In this document: in pieces, positions 56,409-64,000 of the stretch | Numbering within the stretch: position 1 is the stretch's first letter | Layout: each line of letters begins with the position of its first letter | From: Hevea brasiliensis | Taxonomy: Eukaryota; Streptophyta; Magnoliopsida; Malpighiales; Euphorbiaceae | Direction: 5' to 3' | NCBI RefSeq assembly: GCF_030052815.1 | Contig: NC_079504.1 | Span: 54,503,824-54,567,823 of the forward strand | DNA: 64,000 nucleotides | Notes under the pieces: generated by a model | Databases searched by the model: none | Told to the model about the DNA's origin: nothing | Seen by the model: only the letters and a program-made list of their open reading frames with translations | Program-made: the position numbers and the translations under genes

Positions 56409-59400
56409 TGTGACACCCTTTACCCGTCTACAGTGTAGCCGAGCAAGTTATGCCACTCAGTGTGTCGGAACACCAATTCATGTTTCAATTTCAATTAATC
56501 CTTTTTAATTCATTTATTTATAATTTTTTATAAAACTAAAATTTTCCTCAAATTTTATAGAAAATCCGGATGAGTGCCGTCTATAAATTGGAAAAACAGT
56601 TCTTTTGAACCTGTTAAAAACACTCCCAATAATATCATCACCTTATTCTCAATCAACCTCCAATATATTCTCAACAATTTCTCAATTCACTTCAATATCT
56701 CAAAATTTTCATTCATTTCATATCATACCAAATTCAATGAGAAACACTCATATTTATTTCTGAACACAGTTCATAGATAATTATAGCAAAAATATGATTA
56801 CATGAGTTTATAATGTACATAACAAAAGTTTACAAAATACAAAATGGCAAAATATCAAAATATCCCAGATGGCCTAATGTCCTACCAAATGCACTGCAAT
56901 GTGAGGTGACTCTGAACTCTGAGTGCAGATATGATGGCTCACCCAGTATGCGGTCTACTGGACTCCCCAACTAAGTCTCCAGTACCTGCGCGTGGCAAAA
57001 GTGATGCGCTAAGCAATTCTGCTTAGTGGTGACAATATAAAATAAAATAAAATAAATTAAATTAAAACAAAATATGCAGAATGAATATTTACATTTCTGG
57101 GTAGATTTAGTTTCTAATATTTATTGCAGTGTTATTTGATTTAAGTTTGGTAAAATTTATTAACATTGCCCGAGTAACCTAATTTAGTCAATCGGATCGA
57201 CAAACGGTAACCGCATCGTACTAAGTACCTCGGACCATCACACCATCGGTCACATTGTGTCTCCAGGTGTCAGTAATGCGACTAATAAGTCGTAATAATT
57301 ATCGGGGATTAAACCCAAGTATAACAACTCAATATCATAGCCAAAGGCTATTATGTTACAGAATGGCAAGGGAAGCCATGAAACACAGAATGGCATGAAG
57401 CCATACGCAGTACTGCTAACAGAACCATAGTGGCATGCCAACCTATCCAATCCAATCACATTAGGCCTACTAGGGCATTTAGCACTTTTCATTTAAGTAA
57501 TTCTTTGAAATTGTATTTTTATGATTACTATTCACTTCATTGGTCAACTAAAATGTTGACTTTTGCATTGGCAATAGGTAAATTAATTTAAATATCATCA
57601 ACATACCACATTTTTCATTTTTAACTTGTTGGTATTGATTGCCAATACCATCCCTAAGCTTAGTGATAATTAGACAAAAATTTCAGTTTTCATGCTTTGT
57701 CTTTACTGTTCCATTAGTCATCTTTGCAGTGGAATTTTGGAAAAGTGATCAACATGAAAGTTGTTCCTTATTTTGTCTAGATGAATTTATTTTTTTGAAT
57801 CACTCCATTTGAAGTTTTATAGCTTAAGTTATGGCCTAAATACCATAACTGGCCGGATTGGGCAGATTCCAAAATTCTGGGAAAAACTGATTCTGCCAGA
57901 TTTGGTGACTCAAGTTTGGTTGGCAATTTGACTAGGTTATGGTCATAATTTGGGTTAGGTTTCTTCATTAAAGTTGTTGGTCTATATGTCGCCTTGTTGC
58001 TGGTAAAATTTCAGGTCAATTGGACCTTTCTACATTGAGTTATGGTCAAATGACCAAACACTGTTCATTTGGTCATTTTGCCCAGGCAGAGTGCAGGTCA
58101 CCCGAATTAGGGCAAGCTTTTGGTCAAGTTGGTTTGATTTTCTGGGCATGGTTTCTTCATCAAAGTTGTGCCATTATGTGTCTAGTTTCATGTCCAATTG
58201 GCCAAACACCAATTGAACCTCTACAATTCAATTTATGGCTGTCCAAACAGGCTGGACTCATAGCCAAACCTGCAGGTTACACAAGGCAACCACTCCAACC
58301 TCAAATTCCACAACCCAATTCACTTCATTTCTGGTTCAAACCAAACCAAATGGTCACTAATTGACCATTAAAACCTACTTCCATCATCACAAGATCAAAG
58401 TCTCATTTTTCAACCCAAACCCTAACTCAACAATTTCAAACTCATGTATTTTCACTTTATTTCATCAATCTACTTAGCAAATACATATTGTGGGCATCCC
58501 TAATACCCTTTTAACTTCATTAAATTCAACACCATCAAACCCTAACCATGGCTGCCAAAAATAAGGGATGGCATACCAATGTCTTTCATCAAGTTTCTTT
58601 GTCATTTAATCACCAATATAGTGCTTAAACATGAAATTGAATTGAAATTTAAGGTTTTGGTCACTAACCTCTTTTAGCTCAAATCCAAGCCAACCAAAAC
58701 TTTAATTTTTCTTCAAGATTTTGCTGCCCAAAGCTTCCTCAAGGTGTGGGGTGAATTTTTTGTGAAGACAACTAGGGCTTTTATGGTGTGGAAGCTAGGG
58801 AAAATCAAGCTTGAAAAAGCTTGTCCATGGAGGTTAGGGAAAATTGGTTTACGGCAAGGAAGAAGAGGAAATGGAAATCTGATTCCTTTCTCTCATTTTT
58901 CAGCCCATTTTGTCTTTTTAAACATATTTATGCCATGTGTCAACACTTGAGTGGGTGAAGGCACACTAATGACATCATGTGATGTCATAAATTCCCATTT
59001 AATTCATTTTTTTTTCTTTTCTTTTCTACTCATTTTCAATTCAACTTTTAGTAATATTTATTCACGTTTTATGTTATAATAATTATTTACTTAACTGGAC
59101 AAGTCAGCCAAAAATCACCTCTGAAGGCGAAATGACCAAAATGCCCTCCGTTTGGGTTAACGGGCCAAAATTGTCTGTACCAATTGAAAAATTTTTCTAA
59201 GTATTTTCTTGGTATTCTAATGCCATAAGAACCTCAATAACCCTTCTCTGGAGTCCCAAAAATTATTTTATAATTTTTCCCCCGGGTCTAAGGCTCCTAG
59301 TTGCGAGAACCGCAACTTCTCACTAGGTTACCCATCGCTAGGGCACCGGCTCATTTAACTTGGTTGTATTTTATTTCTAAAATTTTTGCTAAATTTTTCT

Positions 59401-59525
59401 TATTAATATTTGAGTTAATTATAGTCCCTCACTTTAGTTTAAATATTTTTCCATACATTCTAGCTGTCCGGACACCGATCACCAATAAGAGACTGCATTT
59501 GACTAGCTAAATTGAGGATGTTACA
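56409..59525 (-). repeat. Element B 3' LTR (3.1 kb)
   Basis: On the minus strand it starts TGTAACATCCTC at 59525 and ends GGGTGTCACA at 56409. It is the closest relative of the A LTR. It carries the TGACATCA/TGATGTCA pair at 58970-58987, the long hairpin at 58044-58074 and the double hairpin at 56989-57026. Confidence 0.92.
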
Positions 59526-59563
59526 ACTCTTCCCCTCTAATAAAAATTTCGTCCTCGAAATTT
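59526..59563 (-). promoter_or_regulatory. Element B polypurine tract and adjacent hairpin
   Basis: The minus strand reads TTATTAGAGGGGAAGAGT next to the LTR. A perfect inverted repeat AAATTTCG/CGAAATTT with loop TCCT is at 59544-59563. Confidence 0.85.
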
Positions 59564-59588
59564 ACCTGATGCAAACAGTTGAGGGAAA

Positions 59589-60144
59589 CTATTGCCTCAT
59601 CATCTTTTCACTTTCCCAAGTTGCCTCCTCGGTGTTGTGGTGCTTCCAAAGCACTTTCACCAGTGGAATCTGCTTATGCCTCAACTCTTTTACTTCCCGA
59701 GCCGGGATTCGTATGGGTTCCTCTTCATATGTCAAATCCGGTTGTACTTCAATTTCTTCCATGGAGATGACATGTGAAGGATCTGAGCTGTATCGTCTTA
59801 GCATAGACACGTGGAACACATTGTGGATCTTATCCAGCTCTAGTGGTAAAGCTAGCTCAGAGGCTACCTGGTCCCACACGCTCAATAACTTCATATGGGC
59901 CAATGAACCTAGGGCTTAACTTACCCTTTCTTCTAAACCTCAGTATTTTCTTCCATGGTGAAACTTTGAGAAACACTTTATCACCAACTGTATATTCTAT
60001 CTCTTTTCTCTTCAGGTCGGCATAAGACTTCTGTCTATCGGAGGCAATCTTCAAGTTAGCTTTAATTATTTTCACTTTTTCCTCAGTCTGTTTCACCAGG
60101 TTTGGCCCTACCAGCTTGTCTTCGCCCAATTCAGTCCAGCACAC
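59589..60144 (-). pseudogene. pol: Element B integrase C-terminus with chromodomain
   Basis: Frame 60144-59857 has KLVGPNLVKQTEEKVKII, SYADLKRKEIEYTVGDKVFL and LSPRFIGPYEVIERVGP. After a shift near 59860 the frame 59903-59589 carries LDKIHNVFHVSMLRRY, EEPIRIPAREVKELRHKQIP and LVKVLWKHHNTEEATWESE. The last is the chromodomain core, so this family is a chromovirus of the Tekay/Del kind. Confidence 0.88.
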
Positions 60145-61000
60145 TGGAGTTCTTCATTTCCTCCCATACAGTGCTTCATACGGGGCCATTTGGATGCTAG
60201 ATTGATAGCTATTGTTGTATGCGACTCGCTGCTGGAAGGTATCTATCCCAACTTCCTCAAACTCAATGACACAACTCCTCAAAGATATCTTCAAGGACTC
60301 GACATATATTTTATGTTATTATTATCATTTCATTCAATATTTGCATTAGTTCGATTGGTTTCATTGTTTACCGATTACTCTTTTCTCGATTGCCCATCCG
60401 TTCGAGGATGGAAAGTCAGGTTGAAATGGAGTTGTGTGCCCAAGGATTCATGCAACTTCTTCCGTAATCTTGATGTAAACCTTGGGTCTCGGCCGATATG
60501 ATAGAAAGTGGGATTCCATGCACTAACTATCTCACCGATATACACCGCTAGCTTCTCCAGTGAGTAGTCACCCTAATCGGGCAGAAATGTGCCGACTTCA
60601 CAATCTATCCACTATCACCCACATTGCATCATGCTTCCTTTGGGTGAGAGGTAGACCACTAACAAAATCCATAGTGACCGGCCCCATTTCCATTCAGCAT
60701 GGTTATAGGTCAGAATAAACCCGATGAAACTTGATGTTCTCGCCTTAACTTGGTGACATGTTAAACACTTAGTCACATAGTCACTATATCCCTCTTCATA
60801 CTGTGCCACCAATAATGAGGCTTCAAATCATTATACATTTTTGTGCTCCTGGTGCATAGCATAAACACTAGTGTGTGCTTCATTCAGAATATTAGTCCTC
60901 GCTTTCCCCATCATCCGTACACACACTCTCCTCCGTAGTATAAACATCCATCCGCTTTCACCTCATATTCAGCTTCCTTCCCTCAGAATTTTAGCCATAA
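60145..61000 (-). pseudogene. pol: Element B integrase core and N-terminus, strongly decayed
   Basis: Zinc-binding residues are in CLTCHQVKAR near 60770, and traces of the core are near 60620-60300 (compare C 54350-54700). Many one- to five-base indels relative to C break every frame. Several sit at CTG/CAG positions. Confidence 0.7.
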
Positions 61001-62300
61001 TGGCCATTAGTTTTTCATCCGCTTCGCCCATCTTGTATCTGCATTGAGCAGAGTTGGCCTCATTTGCAACTCAACCAAAATAGCTCCATCTTGAGCTAAG
61101 GACAGATAGGCATTTAGTGATCTTAAAGCTGTGATGGACTTACTACTAAAAGCATCAGCCACTACATTTGCCTTCCCAGGATGATAATCTATCACACAAT
61201 CATAGTCAAACAGTAACTCAAACCATCGCCTTTGTCTAAGGTTGAGCTCCTTCCGGTTGGCAAATATTTTAGACTCTTGTGGTCAGATAAATGTAGCATT
61301 TTTCACCATATAAATTATGCCTCCATATCTTCAGTTCGAAGATGATTGCTGCTAATTCCAGGTCATGAGTAGGGTAGTTCTATTCATGTGGCCTTAACTG
61401 CCTGGAAGCATAGGCAACCACTTTCCCTTCTTGCATCAATACTCACCCTAGCCCATTATGCAAGGCATCACTATAGACCACAAAGTCTTTTCCTCGACAC
61501 CGGCGTGTTAACACCGGTGCTTCACAACATAGCCTTCAACCTCTCAAACTGGCTTGGCACTTGTCGCTCCAAATAAATTTCACATTCTTATGCAACAACT
61601 TGGTCATTGGATCACTTCACAAATCGTCAGAGTATCCAAATAGCCCCAAGAAACTTCGACCTCGGTTGTATTTCTAGGAGGCTTCCATTCCATCATCGCT
61701 TCTATCTTTTGGGATCTACTTAATCCCCTCACCGACACTATGTGTCCAAGAAAGGAGATCTCACTCATCCAAAAATCACACTTGGACAACTTAGCATACA
61801 ACTTCTTTTCTCGCAGGTTTGCGTAACAATCCTCAAATGTTCATCATGTTCTTCCCCGGTCTTGGAATACAGAATATCATCAATAAAGACCACTACAAAC
61901 CGATCTAAGTATGGATGGAAGATACGGTTCATAAGGTCCATAAATGCGCTGGTGCATTTGTTAACCCAAACGGCATCACTAGAAATTCATAGTGCCCATA
62001 CCGAAGTTCTCAATGCGCTTTTGACACATCCGTATCCTTTACCCTCACCGATGATATCCTCGATTCGAGATCAATTTTTGAAAATACATGTGCTCCTTTC
62101 AACCGATCAAACAAATCACAATTTCGGCAATGGATATTTATTCTTCACAGCTTTTATTCAACCGCCAGAATCAACACACAATCTCAAGGTTCCATCCTTC
62201 TTCTTCACAAACAAGACCGAGTTCTCATGGTGACACATCGCGATGAACCCTTATCAAGCAACTCTTGCAACGAAGTTTTCAACTCCTCAATCTGGGTGCC
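61001..62300 (-). pseudogene. pol: Element B reverse transcriptase and RNase H, strongly decayed
   Basis: Open pieces are 61801-61604 ([22 protein letters not shown] thumb region) and 61195-61007 ([18 protein letters not shown], RNase H end). DNA alignment with C 55080-56390 continues throughout, with the RT active-site region near 61880 and frequent small indels. Confidence 0.8.
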
Positions 62301-62303
62301 ATC

Positions 62304-62948
62304 CTATAAGGAACAATAGAAATGGGTGCAGATCTTGATTACCTCAATAGCAAACTCGACTTCCCTTTCTGGTGGTAAACCAGGCAACTCCTCAGGAAAC
62401 ACATCTGGGAAGTCTCTTACTGTGGGTATATTACACAAGTTTGGCTTAGCTTGCCTTGTATCAACTACGTGTGCTAGGTAAGCTTCACAGCCTTTTCTCA
62501 TCATTCTTCTTGCAGAATCGTGGTCGAGATAACATTGACAGAAATCATCCCTTTCACCCACAACAATGATCTCATTACCCTCAGAAGTTTTCAGAGAAAT
62601 CCTCTTCAATTTGCAATCAACTATTGCCTGATGACGTGATAACCAGTCCATTCCCAAAATCACGTCAAACTCGTGGAAGGGCAATTCAATTAAGTCTGCC
62701 GAGAATTCATGCCCCTGAATTCTCAACAGGCAACCTTTATACACCTTATTCACTACCACACTGTGGCCTAGTGGATTTGTGACCAGAATGTCTTGATCAC
62801 TCTCCTCTACCGAACTCCTCTCTATGGGTAGTTTGATGCAAGTGTAGGAATGAGTGGATCTGGATCCACCAATGCATGTACGTATGTTGTAGAGGGAAAA
62901 CGCACTCGATGACATCCGGCATCTTGCTCCTCCCGAGCTCGATGGCAT
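62304..62948 (-). pseudogene. Element B protease and linker to reverse transcriptase
   Basis: The frame contains STHSYTCIKLPIE, DQDILVTNPLGHSVVVNKVY, HEFDVILGMDWLSRHQAIVD and, towards RT, VRDFPDVFPEELPGLPPERE. The DSGS active site is damaged: where A has VDSGS, B reads GGSRS after an indel. It shows the uninterrupted sequence at the point where the Ogre is inserted in A. Confidence 0.85.
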
Positions 62949-63029
62949 AAGCCCCGGCTGGTATTCTAGTGTCCGCCTCTCACCGACTCAGATGCAGCCT
63001 GATGGACCACTACCTCAGTTTACTGTTTC

Positions 63030-63999
63030 CTACCCCTTTGTGGTGCAGAGCAGCTGTCGCTTGTGTTGGAGCAATGAGTAGTCCTCTTCTGACAATTCTT
63101 GATCCGATGTTCGCCGATCCACACCGTAAGCATGCACTGTCACTCGCCAACACTCCCTTATGCCACTTTTTGACAAGATTGACAAGCGGAAGATGCAGGG
63201 CTGGTCCCTAAACACTATCCCCGAGAGCTGCCCATTGATGGTGTGGACTGCCTCTCCTAGGTGTAAACCGTGGTCCGCCCCGAGACTCCCCGACTGTGGT
63301 GGTCCTGAACTATGAGAAGGAGGACCTTTCCTTTTCTTGCTGGGAGTAGAGAATGCACCGGACCTTTGACCTCTCTTCTCGTTTTCCCTTCTATTTTGCT
63401 CATTGATTCTAACCCTTTCCACTTTTGATGCAAAGATCCACCGCTTTAGAAAAATCCGTAATCTCCAAAGTCGTGATCATGACTTTGATGTTGTCATTGA
63501 GTCCTTCCTCAAACCGCCTACACCTTCTCTCTCGCCTCGAGGGACTATCTCCCTCCCATACCGGCTCGGTCGACAAATTCACGCCATACTCACCATCGAC
63601 AACCGCTCGCTCTCGCATCGATAAATTCCCTTCTTCGCCTCCTCTAAATACACCTTGCTAATAAATTTCTTCCCGAACTCGCAAGGAAAAATTCCTGTGT
63701 GATCCGCTCAGACAGACCTCACCGTTATCGTGTCCCACCACCGATATGCGCCATCTTGAAGTAGGGACACAAAGACCCACCGTGTTCTCGCTCAGGTGCG
63801 CTTTAGCCGTTTCAAGACTGATGGTTCTCATCCAACTAATTTTTTTGCAGAATGGATTCATCCTTCCTTTTCCAAAGAAGTCTACAGCACCATGTTTTCG
63901 TAATATCCTCAAATGGGACTTCTGTGGGGCTGGTGGAGGTTGAGGCTGTGGTTGAGGTGGAGAAATTGCCCCCATCATTTGCCGATAGAACTCGGTCAT
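63030..63999 (-). pseudogene. gag: Element B gag, in several frames
   Basis: Frame 63999-63658 has MTEFYRQMMGAISPP, a PQPQPQPPPAP run and LRKHGAVDFFGK, the N-terminus. Frame 63618-63409 has RRFEEGLNDNIKVMITTLEI from the capsid. Frame 63422-63030 is a basic linker; the zinc-knuckle DNA near 63060-63180 no longer reads in frame. The true start may lie beyond the window. Confidence 0.8.
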
Positions 64000-64000
64000 T

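Larger units (their letters stand above)
56409..64000 (-). mobile_element. Element B: Tekay/Del-like Ty3/gypsy element with decayed gag-pol, running off the window
   Basis: On the minus strand it reads gag (from 63999), protease, reverse transcriptase, RNase H, integrase with chromodomain (to 59589), polypurine tract and 3' LTR (59525-56409). It is inserted in C's reverse transcriptase gene; the flank AAATT at 56404-56408 is the candidate duplication. The 5' LTR lies beyond 64000. The coding region has many small indels, more than in A or C. Confidence 0.9.

Noticed and set aside
59512..59919. 135-codon + strand frame
   Set aside because: It is antisense to the integrase and chromodomain coding of element B on the minus strand.

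Overview
This window is plant repeat DNA. It holds no recognisable host gene, and nearly all of it can be assigned to LTR retrotransposons of the Ty3/gypsy type stacked inside one another. The evidence for a plant (probably a eudicot) is the type of element: an Ogre/Tat element with an extra ORF, dual RNase H and a very long LTR, and Tekay/Del-like chromoviruses with an initiator-Met-tRNA primer site. The species cannot be named from this sequence.

Positions 1-19381 are most of one Ogre-like element on the + strand. In order it has the end of the 5' LTR (1-782), the primer binding site, a leader, ORF1 (DUF7745-like domain plus coiled coil), gag, protease, a G-patch segment, a probable intron, reverse transcriptase, RNase H, archaeal-type RNase H and integrase (to 11078), a 3' region with poly-A tracts and small GNRA-type hairpins, a 60-bp tandem array (11793-13680), the polypurine tract, and a complete 5.56-kb 3' LTR (13824-19381). 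The two LTR ends differ at only about six sites in the overlapping ~780 bp, so the insertion is young. The coding region is nevertheless broken by a nonsense codon and at least three frameshifts. The 3' LTR carries a decayed antisense gene (14414-16263) with its own TATA box.

The Ogre sits in the protease gene of a minus-strand Tekay-like element, A (19382-24239). A sits in the 3' LTR of minus-strand element E (24240-34339). E abuts an LTR remnant, H (34340-35889). To the right, a plus-strand LTR, G (35890-38066 and 48241-48693), is split by complete minus-strand element F (38067-48234, six-base flanking repeat). G then ends at LTR fragment D (48694-50140), which is cut by element C (50141-56408). 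C's reverse transcriptase gene is cut by element B (56409 to beyond 64000). This gives four nested layers on the left and five on the right. B, C and A are closely related and carried full gag-pol. E and F have only gag and the start of protease, followed by a shared non-coding internal block.

The most interesting signals lie outside the proteins: adjacent hairpins in the LTRs of A-F whose stems change by compensating substitutions; a near-perfect 15-bp hairpin in the LTRs; paired TGACATCA/TGATGTCA sites spaced like as-1 enhancers; the antisense LTR gene; and the shared non-coding domain of E and F. A recurrent CTGA-to-TCGA difference in B, and in parts of the other elements, may be a sequencing or assembly artefact and should be checked before any decay is interpreted.
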